This document shows, piece by piece, positions 24,801 through 36,396 of a stretch of DNA of 64,000 bases. The notes under the pieces were generated by a model. That model had not been told where the DNA came from and made no database searches. It saw only the letters and a program-made list of their open reading frames with translations. Numbering within the stretch: position 1 is the stretch's first letter; each line of letters starts with the position of its first letter. A program made the translations under genes and the position numbers. Where the stretch lies: NCBI RefSeq assembly GCF_041260155.1, contig NC_091932.1:5975501-6039500 (forward strand), in the 5' to 3' direction. Origin of the DNA: Ptychodera flava. Its lineage: Eukaryota > Hemichordata > Enteropneusta > Ptychoderidae.

Positions 24801-27800
24801 CAGGCCTCTTTCTTTTTGTATTCATGGGGTAAGTCAAACCTGAAATTTACGTACCTGTATTCTCTTACACCTTTACACATAGTATGTCAGACACATGATA
24901 TGCAGTGATGTTCTTGCATGAAAAAGTGTAGATAAGTCATTTAGAGGACCAAAGCCTTAGAATCTAAATGCACAGGAGATGCCTACATGGATGTCTTTGA
25001 CTAATACAAGAATTTTCAGGCAGTGATGATCTGAAATCTGTTAATGGTAAATTGGAAAAAAAATAGTCTTGGCAATAAGAATATTCTCAGTAGCTACTCA
25101 TATACTTGTTTGCTTGTAGCATTGCTCTGTTTCTGGATAAAAGTGATTTCATTGACGTTTTGCATCTGTCACTTAATTTGACAGTGTATTTCAAATAAGT
25201 CTTGGTTACTTTCAGGGCCTTTGCTGGTTTCTATGCTGGCAGAATGTACAAAACTATGAAAGGTACCAACTGGAAAAGAGCTGCATTTATGGTAAATATA
25301 GACATCAAGTATTTAAACAAATTCCTGTGGTCAGTGTACATTCTATGTTGTAGCAGGTATTTCATCCTTTCTATGTGAATCCAGGAAACCTTCAAACATA
25401 GCTGTTAACCCTTTGAGTACTGTAATTTTCTCCCACCAAAATTTTAGTGCAAAATTTTACCAATTTTTATGAATTTTTCTGTAATTTTTTGATAATTTTG
25501 GACCAAATGGACATCACATTTCATTTGGTACAGTTTGTTATCAAAATTTTTACAAAAATCTGAAAAAAATTGACTGGTGTATATTTTCTAAAGGTGACAA
25601 AAATTGACTTTGGCACTCAAAGGGTTTTAATGGTGAATTGAAAAAAATAGTCTTGGCAAATTTACTGTGGTCACAACACCGATTTAGCGTGAAAAGTGTG
25701 TAATGTGTTGTCAGGTAGTTCAACCATCCATGTCAATTGCTACATGACTGCCTGCACCAATGCTGTAAATGATGTTTTTATAAGACATAAGTCCTGTAGA
25801 TAAACTACTTGCAGAATGCCATACACTGTTTTAATCAATTAAAAATCATAACATCCAAAAAGCAAATCATTGAAGTTTTGAAAATTCTGAGCATGCAGAG
25901 ATCAGAGCAGGGCTCGAAATACTTTTTTTCAACCACCTGTCCACTGGACAAGTCAAAATAAAAAGTACCTGTCCCAGTGAGAAAAGTACCTGTCCAAAAT
26001 GGCATAATTTATTCTAAGAAACTATACTAGTTTCAATTCAATTCAACAAAGTCATGCCTGTATCATATGCAAACTGGCGTAACAGCGGTGTCGAGATAGC
26101 TCTGAGAATCTCCCAATCTAAGAGATTTGAGACGTGACTTCAGATAAATCAATATGGCTGCCTCTTGAAAACAGTGATTAGATATTATCGAATTTTCTTT
26201 TACCTTTTTCTGACAGGTAAATATCCAAATAATGATTTTCAAAATTGTAAAAGGTATATACTGTAACAGCGTGTCCGTTAACGCAAAATCCTGCATATTT
26301 TACGCAAATACGCAAAAAAAAATCATGACTGTGTAAACTAATACGCATTGAGAAATGCCGCCCCATGACACGGACGTACTTGGCTCGCACTACATTGCCT
26401 CAAGTCAACGTGGTTCAATGCAGGACAAAAATAGAACATATGCTTATGCACCTGCTTGCAAGTGACATTTATCATGATATTGCAACATTTTAGACTTTAG
26501 CGGACCGCAACTCTTTATGAAACATTGTATTTCATCATCACAAAGCATCATGTCAATCAGTTCTGTACAGACAATGACACTACAGCTATGCAAAAAATTC
26601 GAGAATCCATCGAGTCTACGTTGTTGGTAACACAATACAGTTAATCATGGTCATTAGGTCGCATGTTATTTGGAAAGTGTTTACGGGTGACGATTTACAC
26701 TCTGTAGGGTTGCATCTTGAGAGGTCCCGCTGGACTTTGATCAGTATCTGCTTTTTGTTGGCCCTTTGAAAACACTAATTTCATTGTCAGAAAGTATTTT
26801 CTTTGAACATGAAGTCATTAGGCTGCTCAACAATCATATAGGAGACATGCATCACGGCATTGCAAGCGTTAAGCTGCTACACCTTGAAGGCCCCCACGTA
26901 ATTGTTTTTTGTTAATAGAGCATGCGCATTAAAGGAAACCCCCAAGTTCGACAGAAAAGACTGCACAACTCACTTCAGATACCGATTCCCACCGACACCG
27001 TACGCGTTGTTGATACATTTTACGCAAATAAAAACCAAGTTGCGTAAAATCGTACGCAAGTTTTGAAATTGTAACGGAAACGCTGGTATATAAATTTAAA
27101 CTTATGAATATTTGCTGTAGTCAATAGGTTGAAATACTGGTTGCAGGCTGAAAAAACCTACCTGTCCACTTGGACAAGTACTTTTCAAAACTACTTGTCC
27201 CAGGCCAAATTTCACTTGTCCGGGACAGGCAGACAGGTATTATTTCGAGCCCTGCAGAGTCTGTATTAGTTTCCTACAAATTTCTTGTTTGTAATCATAA
27301 CTTTCCTTGTTCACAGACTGCCATGCTCTATCCCAGTATTGTATTTGGTGTCGTGTTTTTCCTCAATTTCTTCATCTGGGGAAAGCGTTCATCTGGTGCT
27401 GTGCCATTTAGTACAATGATAGCACTTCTGTGTATGTGGTTTGGAATATCATTACCATTGGTATTCTTTGGATATTTCTTTGGCTTCAGGAAACAGGTAA
27501 GATGTATGGATTAATTGTTATGAATTAATTGTTTTGGATCTATTGTGTTCTATTGATGGTCAGTAAGACTGCTTTGATGTACCATTGACACTTCCAGTTA
27601 ACAGTGGAACCCCCTGTAAGGCTTACCAGTGTATATATATGTCCTCCCTATGAAGTGAATATACATTTACATGTTCTGTCAACAGTGCAATTACGTATTG
27701 TTTACAGAGAAATGTAGTCTTAAATCTTCTTCTGAATTTGTCATTTTCCTTTGTTCTAGCCTTATGATCATCCAGTACGTACCAATCAAATTCCAAGACA

Positions 27801-30800
27801 AGTTCCAGAACAGATCTGGTACATGAATCCAATACTCAGGTAAGACGACAATGGCATTTGTGTATGAAGTAATGGTCTTGAAAACGTTTGATCTCTACAG
27901 TAATGATATTTTGCAGCAAAGTGTAGTGCTTGCATCTATCTAATAGACTGAAATGTCTCATTTTGGCTGCTATTAATATCATTTCAATCAAGTCATACTT
28001 TTGTCAAGTAATATTTTCAAAATTGTTTGCTGATATATTTGCAGGAAGCATTAGGGTAAAACTTGTGGATTGTCAAATACACAAAGACTGTACATGAAGT
28101 ACCTTCATCAGTACAGACTTACATGTTGCATGTGTAATTTGTCATTTTCATGTGTTGTATATTGTGTATGGTGCATAACTGAAAATTTATCCAATGTGTG
28201 ATTTTAGAGACACAAGTTTTGAAGTATTTTGTTCTCATCGTACTACCATTCAAGAATATCATTAATTCATCGACAGAATATTTTTGTTTTGTTGTGTTTT
28301 TACAGCACATTAATGGCAGGAATTCTACCCTTTGGTGCTGTCTTCATAGAACTCTTCTTCATCCTCACCGTAAGTATCAAAGTCATAGTTGCCGTACTTG
28401 CCTCACTGAAGTTTTGTCAATGCACATAATCCCAAGATAGTTAATTCCCTAATCATTCTGACCATCAAAGATTGTCCCAATTCTTCTTGTCAGTAGAGGA
28501 AACAGACTTGTCTACTCAGAGAAGACGTAAAGGAATTAAACTATAGACCAAGAGTACTTGGAAAAACTTATATGCTGCATCAGTAAGATTATACACGTCA
28601 GATTCTTAATCATATTTTCAATCCACTTGGTACTACCCTTAATGCCATTTGGTACTTCAGGAGATGTAGATAAAGTGTTTTCTTATGTCTCAGTCAATTT
28701 CATGGATATAATAAGCTGTTAAGTGATGACAGTGTAGATAATGGTGAAGTGTGGCATTCAGACAGGGAGCTGTTCATGTACCATGCACATCGAGTAAATT
28801 TGTAAGTAATCTTACTGATGCAGCATATAAGAACCATTATCTAATCATGGAGACTATCAAACATTGTCCCAATTCTGTGTTGTCAGCCAAGGAAACAATA
28901 CCTGTCCATCTAGAGTTGAAGCAAAGGAATTTAACCATAGACCAACAGTACTTGGGAAAACTTATATGCTGCATCAGTAAGATTACTTACAAAATGTGAG
29001 ATTCATAACCACATTTTCACTCCACTCGGGACTAGCCTTAATGCCACCATTTGCTACTTCAGGAGATGTAGATTCATAAAAAAGGGTTTATTTACCTGTC
29101 AGTCTATTTCATAGAATCAATAAGCTGTTAAGTGATGACAGTGTAGATAATGGTGAAGTGTGGCATTCAGACACGGAGCTGTTCATGTACCATGTGCATC
29201 GAGTAAATTTGTCATTTTCTTCTTTTTCCACAGGCCATCTGGGAAAACCAGTTCTATTACTTGTTTGGTTTCCTATTCTTAGTATTTATTATCCTAGTAA
29301 TATCCTGTTCACAAATTGCAATAGTAATGGTCTATTTCCAGTTATGTGGGGAGGTGAGTCTTTACATGTCTATGAAACTTTAACCGTACATACACTTTAT
29401 TGGCTGCTCAAAACTTTTCAAATTTGTCTGTGTCTGCTGTAGAGCTCACTTCTGTAAAGTCTGAACTCTGTAGTGTGCTAATGTTGTATGGATAAATAGG
29501 GATTGACAGGGTACACACACTGCTGGAAGGTCCTTGACTTTCAAAACCTCATAGAAAGTCCTGGAAAAGTTCTGGAAAACTGATAATCCACCCATAGTCT
29601 TCAGAAATGGTACAAAGTTGATGATAAGATGAAATACCGTAAAAATTATAAATAAAATGATATGCAAAAATTACATAATTAAAATGATACCTGGCATTTT
29701 GGACCTCAGAAAGTCAATGTAAATTATCTGAAAAGTCCTCGAATTTTAAGTAACTTTGAGTGTACAGACCCTGGTTTTGGAATTGATCAGTACAAGACAT
29801 GATTTCAAAGATTTACCAACAACTCAGAAGTGACAATTTCAGTTGCAGACTTGAATGAGGTACACATTTATTACTGTTGTCACACCATGTAATTTGATTT
29901 TGACTGAAATCTGCAATAAGACTATGATACCATTGTATTACCATAAGTACAGCAAGAATGATGAGTTATAATTGTACAATTCTAACACGGATATTGTTAT
30001 TTTATTGTGACAGGATTACCACTGGTGGTGGCGTTCTTTTATAGTGTCTGGCGGCTCTGCATTTTATGTATTCCTTTATGCCATTTTCTACTTTGTTACC
30101 AAGGTAAGTTTTGACCACTTCAAAACTTTCTCTCACATTGTGTTGGATAACCATACACAGATTGTGTCACCAAAATGCATGTATCTAATGTGTCATTGCT
30201 ATCTGTCCTTTTTCTTCTCAACACCAGTATTAGATCTTGTTCAAAAAAAAGGTGCCACAACATTTCTTGAAGCGTAGATAGTTGATATTTCTTATCATCA
30301 AAGAGGTGCCCAGTTTAACAATATGCGTACAGTTCCAATTCCTCATATGCATTCTGATAATGTAGTTAATTAGTATATATTAACAGTACATGATCAAGCT
30401 AGATCCTGCAAGATGCACATCCAAATATTAAATACATACACTACAGAATAAAATATAAATATTACGATGATATGCAAAAGAAATCAAGAAAAATGATATC
30501 AAAATAAAAAAGTTTTTTGGATAACACATGTGTGACCAGATTTCTCAGAGATGATGATTAACCCTTTTAGTGCTGTAATTTTTCCAACCCAATATAACTG
30601 CAACGTTTTACCAATTTTTATGAATTTTTCTGTAATTTTTTTGATAATTTTGGACTAAACGGACATCATATTTCAATAGCTACAGTTTTTCATCAAAACT
30701 TTGGCAAAAATCTCAAAAAAATTTGAATGGGGATGCATTATATGACGGCGACAAAAATTGACCTTGGTGCTCAATATTACTGCAACATTTTACCAATTTT

Positions 30801-31178
30801 TATGAATTTTTCTGCAAATTTTTTTGACAATTTTGGACTAAACGGACATCACATTTCATTGGCTACAGTTTTCCATCAAAATTTTGGCAAAATTCTGAAA
30901 AAATTTGACTGGGGATGCATTTTATGAAGGCGACAAAAATTGACCTTGGCGCTCAAAGGGTTAATATTGCAGAGCATCTTTGCCATCAGCATCCTCTGAT
31001 ATTTGTTATTTTTGTATTTTTATTTCAGTTGGAGATAACTGATTTCATTCCTAGTTTGTTGTACTTTGGATATTCATTCCTTATGGTGTTCACGTTCTGG
31101 ATCCTGACCGGCACAATCGGTTTCTTTGCTGCCTACACCTTTATTAGGAGAATCTATGCTGCTGTCAAGATTGATTAA
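9818..31178 (+). CDS. TM9SF4: Transmembrane 9 superfamily member 4 (nonaspanin), complete, 17 coding exons
   Basis: This is a Golgi/endosomal nine-span membrane protein involved in membrane-protein sorting and phagocytosis. Exons are 9818-9829, 16998-17258, 18085-18194, 19611-19713, 20940-20998, 22382-22515, 22726-22878, 23451-23521, 24283-24415, 24747-24828, 25216-25291, 27317-27496, 27760-27839, 28306-28369, 29234-29353, 30014-30103 and 31029-31178. All phases join to 625 codons plus stop (human about 642). The tiny first exon gives MAEK before a signal peptide, and the mature N-terminus is FYVPGVAP. The lumenal domain has [13 protein letters not shown] and [20 protein letters not shown] and [13 protein letters not shown] lead into the first core membrane span. 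The C-terminus KID fits the COPI-binding KXD/E Golgi-retention motif of the family. An in-frame ATG at 9779 has poorer context, so 9818 was chosen. Intron 1 is 7.2 kb. Confidence 0.96.
12027..12360. mobile_element. Near-complete palindromic MITE, TTAA at both ends
   Basis: The whole 334 bp folds back on itself. The left arm begins TTAAAGGGACAAAGTCACCC and the right arm, on the other strand, begins TTAAACGGACAAAGTTGCTC. The centre is near GGTCATGACC. Arms match through blocks such as TTGAATATATGCATGGTCAA. No open frame is present. The length of the palindrome and the TTAA ends point to a non-autonomous DNA transposon. Confidence 0.8.
16225..16238. promoter_or_regulatory. X-box-like RFX motif
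   Basis: GTAACCATAGCAAC fits the RFX X-box pattern GTNRCC-N(0-3)-RGYAAC exactly. It lies about 760 bp upstream of TM9SF4 exon 2, inside intron 1. Position in an intron and lack of conservation data make function uncertain. Confidence 0.3.
17283..17530. repeat. Near-perfect 124-bp tandem duplication
   Basis: Two head-to-tail copies starting TCCATGACTATTTAAGTGTT, at 17283 and 17407, are identical except at their final bases. It is in TM9SF4 intron 2, 25 bp after the exon 2 donor. The near identity implies a very recent event or an assembly artefact. Confidence 0.85.
20999..21329. repeat. Minisatellite carrying six copies of a 5' splice-site motif
   Basis: The unit is 54 bp for the first copy and 55 bp for the rest. 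It begins with GTAAGTAT and continues AACACACAGACACACATGCA to CTAAGCCATGCA. GTAAGT occurs at 20999, 21053, 21108, 21163, 21218 and 21273. The first is the genuine donor of TM9SF4 exon 5; the others are preceded by GCA. The array starts exactly at the exon-intron boundary. Confidence 0.92.
23900..24200. repeat. Dispersed repeat (GTCCTTGAAAA family), copy 1
   Basis: The block contains repeated GTCCTGGAAAAGTCCTTGAA-like stretches, TTGATAATCCAC, and ends GAGTGTATGGAGCCTGGATT. The same order of motifs, diverged, recurs at about 29510-29780 in a later intron of the same gene. No terminal repeats were found. Confidence 0.65.
25405..25630. mobile_element. piggyBac-like MITE, copy 1
   Basis: The element is bounded by TTAA, with inverted ends CCCTTTGAGTAC and, on the opposite strand, CCCTTTGAGTGC. 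CCC(T/C)-starting inverted repeats with a TTAA target are characteristic of piggyBac transposons. It is about 220 bp and non-coding, with CAATTTTTATGAATTTTTCT inside. Two extra bases separate the right end from its TTAA. It lies in TM9SF4 intron 11. Confidence 0.8.
25908..27254. mobile_element. hAT-like DNA element with CAGGGCTCGAAATA ends, host to a nested element
   Basis: The left end is CAGGGCTCGAAATA and the right end its exact inverted complement, TATTTCGAGCCCTG. CAGAG flanks both sides directly (25903-25907 and 27255-27259) as a target duplication. Both subterminal regions repeat CCTGTCCACT(T)GGACAAGT-like palindromes. No transposase frame is visible. CAGGG ends suggest the hAT group, although hAT normally makes an 8-bp duplication. 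It fills most of TM9SF4 intron 11 and is interrupted by a second element. Confidence 0.8.
26267..27085. mobile_element. Nested inverted-repeat element (CAGCGTNTCCGTTA ends)
   Basis: The ends are CAGCGTGTCCGTTA and, on the other strand, CAGCGTTTCCGTTA. Subterminal TTTTACGCAAATA and TTGCGTAAAATCGTACGCAA stretches recur in inverted order. GTATATA occurs just outside both ends and may mark the target site. It interrupts the CAGGG element, so it inserted later. The interior is richer in CpG than its surroundings and shows no convincing protein. Confidence 0.65.
28447..29211. repeat. Intronic tandem duplication of about 0.36 kb
   Basis: Two diverged copies, about 28447-28803 and 28839-29210, share TTATATGCTGCATCAGTAAG, CTTCAGGAGATGTAGAT and AGCTGTTAAGTGATGACAGT. 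The second copy ends 23 bp before TM9SF4 exon 15, right at its polypyrimidine tract. Divergence with small indels suggests an older event than the 124-bp duplication. Confidence 0.8.
29510..29780. repeat. Dispersed repeat (GTCCTTGAAAA family), copy 2
   Basis: This is a diverged relative of the block at about 23900-24200 with the same motif order: GGTCCTTGACTTTCAAA, AAAGTCCTGGAAAAGTTCTG, TGATAATCCACCC, and the end GAGTGTACAGACCCTGG. It is in TM9SF4 intron 15, same orientation as copy 1. Confidence 0.6.
30558..30964. mobile_element. piggyBac-like MITE, copy 2, with internal 182-bp duplication
   Basis: It is bounded by TTAA at both ends, with CCCTTTTAGTGC and CCCTTTGAGCGC as inverted ends. It is nearly twice the length of the other copies because the interior is tandemly duplicated with a period of 182 bp (AATATAACTGCAACGTTTTA at 30591 and its relative at 30773). 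It ends 64 bp before the last TM9SF4 exon. Confidence 0.8.
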
Positions 31179-34100
31179 CGAGACAAGAGACATCCAAAGT
31201 GCATTACTGTAAATACACAGACACATTTCTAAAGTATTCTGGTTGCATTAGGGTTTCAACTACCACAATTGTAGCATAGATGCATGCAGAGGTTATCAGT
31301 TGGTCATCAATTTTACATTTTAAGTTGTTGTAAAATGACATTACTGTCACAGAAGCTAGAATCAGGAACATGCTCCTCACAGTACAGGAGTTTGCACAAC
31401 ATAACGTACAGGGAGTTTGCACAAAAATAACTACAGATTGTTTTATTTTATATTACTGCGAAACCACAATATAAATCAATACTGCACTATACTGCTATGA
31501 AAGAATCATTTATCTGTAACAAGCCACGCAAACAAAACCTGTTCCTGATATGCTGAGTTTGACTCACCAGGGACAGACCTTTATATAGTCATTTTCACAT
31601 CTATTCTTTAATTCAGTCTGTTATATTTTGGGACCATCACACGACGAGAGCGCAGTGGAAAGACGTAAGAAATGAAAAATGGCAATCCTAAGTTTGTGAA
31701 AAGCATGTACATTGTTTCTTCCCTCGTGAAAGTTCTTAGTTAATTTGTAGATTGAGAGAAGACTTACAAAGTTCATAGGGTTATGTTGGTGCATATTTGC
31801 ATACTGAGATTTCTAGCCCATATCAATGGAAGGTGCTACTGGTGCTAGTAGGTTGAATTTTTCAGCAGCATTTTCATTTATGTGGAAATATGCAAGTTTT
31901 ACTTGGAATTGCAAGTAAAACTTACAGCGGATAGGACAGACATCACCAAGTGTACTGATCCTGTCAACAATTCAATACCTTGGTGCATGGAATAATACTG
32001 TATGCAACACATGAACTAATCTACTGAAGTACTTTGATAACCATTACTTAGTTGTTCCACAGCAAGTGAGCTCTCCATCTGTAGGATACCGGTAACTCTA
32101 GAATGAAAATACAGACAGCACTGTTTGAGAGATTTGCCAATGAAAATTGTCAGTATGGTATTGATATCTTGACACACATGACTAATGGAGAGATGCATCA
32201 AAAACATTGTGTTTAAACATAAGATTAGATTCAGTATCCTTCCGTAAAAGGAATCTTAGCTGTGGCATTTTGGAGTATTGCTAACTCAGTATTGACAATG
32301 CAGTGTTACTTGTAGCAGTTGAAAATCCTCAGAGATAGAGTTTTTATTGGAAAAGTAGGGATTTTAAGGGCTGAAGTTGAGAGCAAGCACATGGTATATG
32401 GACTTGCACATGTGTTATTTTTTTAAAAACTTTCCTTGTCTTATTTGTGTTGGCAGATATAATTGTAAATTCTATCAGTGAATGGTAGATGCACATTATG
32501 CATGCTGTTCCACTACTATTTTTGGAGGGGATGGGGGGGGGGGGAGAGGAGGGGGAGAGGAAGGGGAGATGAAACTTCTTATGGTTTATAAATTGAATTC
32601 AGTACAATCTTACAAGTTGTAACACTCAGTGTTTTGAGAATTGTTGTATTTTCATTTGGAAAGTGTTTTCATTCATTTCGATATTGTTTGAAAAAAACCA
32701 TGAAATTCCATCAGATATGTTTCGTAAACAGACAGTATACACATTTTTTCTTGTGGAAATAATTCCAGTGAAGATAAAGGATGGTGTTTTAAGGCAGATT
32801 ACTTTTGAACATTTGAATTTTTGCACCTTATTATCCTCCAGTTCTCACGGAAAATATATCTGTAGCTCATTTATCCCGTCACGTCTTTGTGTCTGCCATT
32901 GTAGATAGGTTTGAACCAATCAGATGAAAATTTGAGTCCAAACGCAGCTCTGTTTCATGTGCTTTATTTAAACAATGGTGTATATGAAATGTCTGCACAA
33001 GTATCCTACTTAAAAGCTTGCCTTTTTTCACATTTTTTTCATCAATATTTGTAGACATACAGTAGTTTCTTTTTATCTCTTTGAGCATCTTTTTTTTTCA
33101 ATTCAGGGTACCAAAACTTCATCCATTTAACCAGAAAAAAATGAAAAATGTTAAAAAAATTGTGTACCATCAATGCCAAACAGTGCAATTATTTCAAAGG
33201 CATTTTAGCAAAAGTTGTAAAGCCATGCACAGGGTTGAAATACCCTGATATATCAATACAGAAACTTTCTGAGAATATATTTGTACACATCAGTAAGCGA
33301 CTTTTGCATTATGTTCAACAGCAATTTCAGTGTGTTTCAGAAGCGAACTTACCCATTGTCCCCAAAATTCAAATTTGCCCAAGTTTAGGAGAGATTTACA
33401 TCTTCTGAAGTGCGTAGTCCCATCTAACCATATCCACTCCAGGTTGGTTTGTGACACGGAATGTTCATAGTTCTTGCCGAGGCTTGCCCAAATTTTGTTG
33501 GCGTATAAAGATCAAAATAGAGTAAACTGAAGGAATTAACTTCAGCAGACTGTTGTGTTGATGGTGAAGTGATCACGAAATTGAAGCAATATAGTTTGGC
33601 AGATTGTTGGTCAGATCACAGGGTGAACAAGATGGCCCACATACAGTAAGTGCTGCGTATGCCTGAGTAAAGCAAAGCGTCTAGTGGGTCAGGCTACTAC
33701 AAACCTTGTTGTCAGTATTTTTTCAAGATTTGCCGATTGACTTATATCAGTTAACTTTTCTGCGCAGACTACACAAACATGCTCTTAATGTACAAGACTT
33801 GTATTCAAGCATTCCAAAAACAAAATATCAAAATTTATATCATTCAAAGCTTGTACAAATTTTCTTGCATAAAATGTCTTGCTATATCGAGCAACATAAA
33901 GTGTACACTGCAAATTTAGAGATGTGAATTTATATTCTCACAATCTAAGGCAGCAATTTTAAAATGTTTATATTATTTAAAAACACTGTTTTTGGATAAA
34001 ATAATAAACAGGTTGAATATATTTGAGTTCACATTATCCCTATTCAAAAAGTTGACTAGAAAAGCATGTGTTGTAGCACTGTTTAGTGTAGTAGTTGGCA

Positions 34101-34547
34101 CTACATGGTGTTTATGATCGAACTCAGCATGGAGGTTTTTTCTAAGAAAGTGTTTTACAAACTTTATTTATGTTTTAGAGAAGTTTCAACCTGCTCTTGT
34201 AGATTCTGAAAATGAAAAGTTGTTTTCAAGCTTATGTAACCTGTATTCTTATCTTTTTGTGGTCTGATTTGACTGTATTTGTCTACCTATTTTAATCAAT
34301 CAAAAATTTAAAGTATTGGTTTAAAATCAGATTTTGTCAAAATACATCAACACTTGTGTGATTTTTATTAATTTATTTGGAGATCGGCCTTGCAAATTTA
34401 ACTGACATCCGTACAGGGTGGATATTTCTTGTTCCATTTTTGAATGGATTGTGGACTGGATTAATTTTTTAGGGAAGTGACTGTGTAAATAGAGGGAATA
34501 AATGGTGAAATTTATATGTGTGTGTGTGACTGGATTATTTTTAATAT
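31179..34547. other. TM9SF4 3' UTR and downstream spacer
   Basis: No further exon was recognised. AATAAA occurs at several places (for example near 34000 and 34497), so the true mRNA end cannot be fixed. A G-rich tract lies at 32525-32572. Short open frames have no family resemblance. Confidence 0.5.
32525..32572 (+). repeat. G-rich low-complexity tract
   Basis: A run of G blocks, including GGGGGGGGGGGG, is followed by GAGGAGGGGGAGAGGAAGGG. Four or more G3+ runs with short loops fit the G-quadruplex pattern. It lies about 1.35 kb after the TM9SF4 stop, in a possible 3' UTR. Confidence 0.6.
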
Positions 34548-34911
34548 TTAAGGTAGAAATGCGCCTCAGGGTCAGATATTCGGACTCTCAAACTTTTTCA
34601 ATTCTTTTCTGATCTAGCACGTGTGGGGGTTCATTTTAAAGCTCTTTGTGTAAGAAAAGTTTTCACCAGCTTAATTTTTCGAAAATACAAAATTTTTATT
34701 TTCTCTCCATAGAGTTAACACAGGGATGGCGGCCATTTTGAATTTCAAATATCAGTAAATTTTGAGTAGTTTGTGTCTCTAGTTCCAAAATTTGCACAGT
34801 GACCCCCCGAATTTTTATTCTTCATTTTGAATGAAAATGAATGAAAGATTCCTTGAGGAAAGTTTGAGTAAAAGTTGAAGTCTTTCACTTTCGAGGCACA
34901 TACTACCTTAA
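34548..34911. mobile_element. TTAA-flanked MITE (GGTAGAA family), copy 2
   Basis: This is the inverted relative of the element at 5822-6182: ends TTAAGGTAGAAATGCGCCTC and, on the other strand, TTAAGGTAGTATGTGCCTCG. Shared internal blocks include ATAGAGTTAACACAGGGATG and GGCGGCCATTTTGAATTTC. It is non-coding. Confidence 0.8.
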
Positions 34912-34927
34912 AATGGAAACTCTCCGT

Positions 34928-34997
34928 ATCATGGACTGGGCACACCACAGTCACTCTGCACAATTTTGTGGAGTGACTGTGGACACGCCCATGATCT
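34928..34997. repeat. Short hairpin
   Basis: ATCATGGACTGGGCACACCA with CAGTCACTC pairs with GAGTGACTGTGGACACGCCC and ATGAT around a loop of about 13 nt. It follows directly after the neighbouring MITE. Function unknown. Confidence 0.5.
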
Positions 34998-35863
34998 TAG
35001 TGTTATTTCATGTGCCCTGGACATTGACAGCGCTACTACCATTGCGTGTACACACTCAGAGAAGTTTAATTTTCAACATTTAGGAATAAATTTATCCCTG
35101 CATAGAGCAACATGGTAGATAGAATCACAGCACATAGCAATAGGGTACAGGACTCGTTATTTGAGGACCGGAGTTCCAGACCTTGTTATGGTTATCAAGG
35201 TAGCAAACAGGCTATCAAAGGATCTGGAAAGTTCATGACTAGCATGGTCTTGTGTTAAGGATGTCATGTTACTCCTCATTGCTACATTTGATGATAGGTG
35301 CCCTCATCTTGTTGCCTATTGGATGATGGATCAATGAAATAAAATTGGTGGCAAGATATGTCAGACTGTGCTACTTCATAGGAACACTAGAAAGTTGAAT
35401 TTTCACAAGAGCATAAAGTGACCCTCTGAACTGCAATTGTAAATAGAATGCCGATCCTGTAATATTTGTATAATACCAGTGTTACCCCATCATCTATGAA
35501 ATGAAGGGTTACACTCTAGTTTTATTTATTTAGCCAATAGATAGTCTAATAGATAGTCTAATTACTCTTACCAATTGTCAAGAATTAACACTAGGAATGA
35601 TCATGTACATTTGGGAATACAGATTCTGAAGCAGATCAACTCATTTACTAAAATTTGAAAATAAAAACAGTCACTGTTCTTATGGTTCACCATATTCGAA
35701 AACTTCTGTTTGGAATTTTCACCAAAAGCAGATTGTGAAAAGTCAATTTTCTCTGTTGTTTTAAAGTGTGTCTGGTCCAGCACAAGAAGTAGCCCTGTAA
35801 AATACAAATGTTTCCTCTAGCAATACAGTCTTATCTTTTGCACAAGTCCTGTGACTCTATATC

Positions 35864-36012
35864 AGTGTTTTTGCCAAGGTTTTGGTACATAGATAAATAC
35901 CTTGGGAACACTGCTAACATTTATGTTGTCCACTGATAGGATTTCATTGCTATACTGAAGGCAACTCTGGGTAAAATTTACCAGGGTACCAGCCTTGACA
36001 ACAAGACTGAAT
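35864..36012. mobile_element. CAGTGTTTTTG MITE, copy 2 (decayed)
   Basis: The left end CAGTGTTTTTGCCAAGG matches the element at 8196-8363, and the interior has GGGAACACTG and GGTAAAATTTACCAGGGTAC relatives. The right end is only recognisable as CCTTGACAACAAGACTG. It appears diverged or partial. Confidence 0.45.
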
Positions 36013-36234
36013 ATGTAACAGAATTGAATGCCAAATTCAAAGGTCAATGAATCTGAGAAAGTTGGATATTGACACAGATACACAATCAAACCATTGAATC
36101 TTTTGTATAATTTCCTTTATTTGATAATTGAGGCTTGCATCATAAACTTACACTGTCAACATGAAATAAATCTGGGCTGAAATACAAAGTTGTATTAGCT
36201 GTTGCATTATCACTCTATGCATCCAAACAATATA

Positions 36235-36396
36235 GAAATAACGGACGACGCGCTGACCATTAACGTTTATTTATGGGCAAGGGCGAGAGGAAAGCCAAAA
36301 ATTAACGGGCGAGGCTTGCCGAGCCTGTTAGTTTGGCTTTCCTCTCGCCTACGCCCATAAATAAACGTTAATCGTCAGTGCGGAGTCTGTTATTTC
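36235..36396. mobile_element. Foldback element with about 65-bp arms
   Basis: The left arm runs GAAATAACGGACGACGCGCT to GAGAGGAAAGCCAAA. The right arm on the opposite strand runs GAAATAACAGACTCCGCACT to the same block. The central stem ATTAACGTTTATTTATGGGC is perfect. CpG is enriched, and continues to about 36500, so this may be one end of a longer element. Confidence 0.65.
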
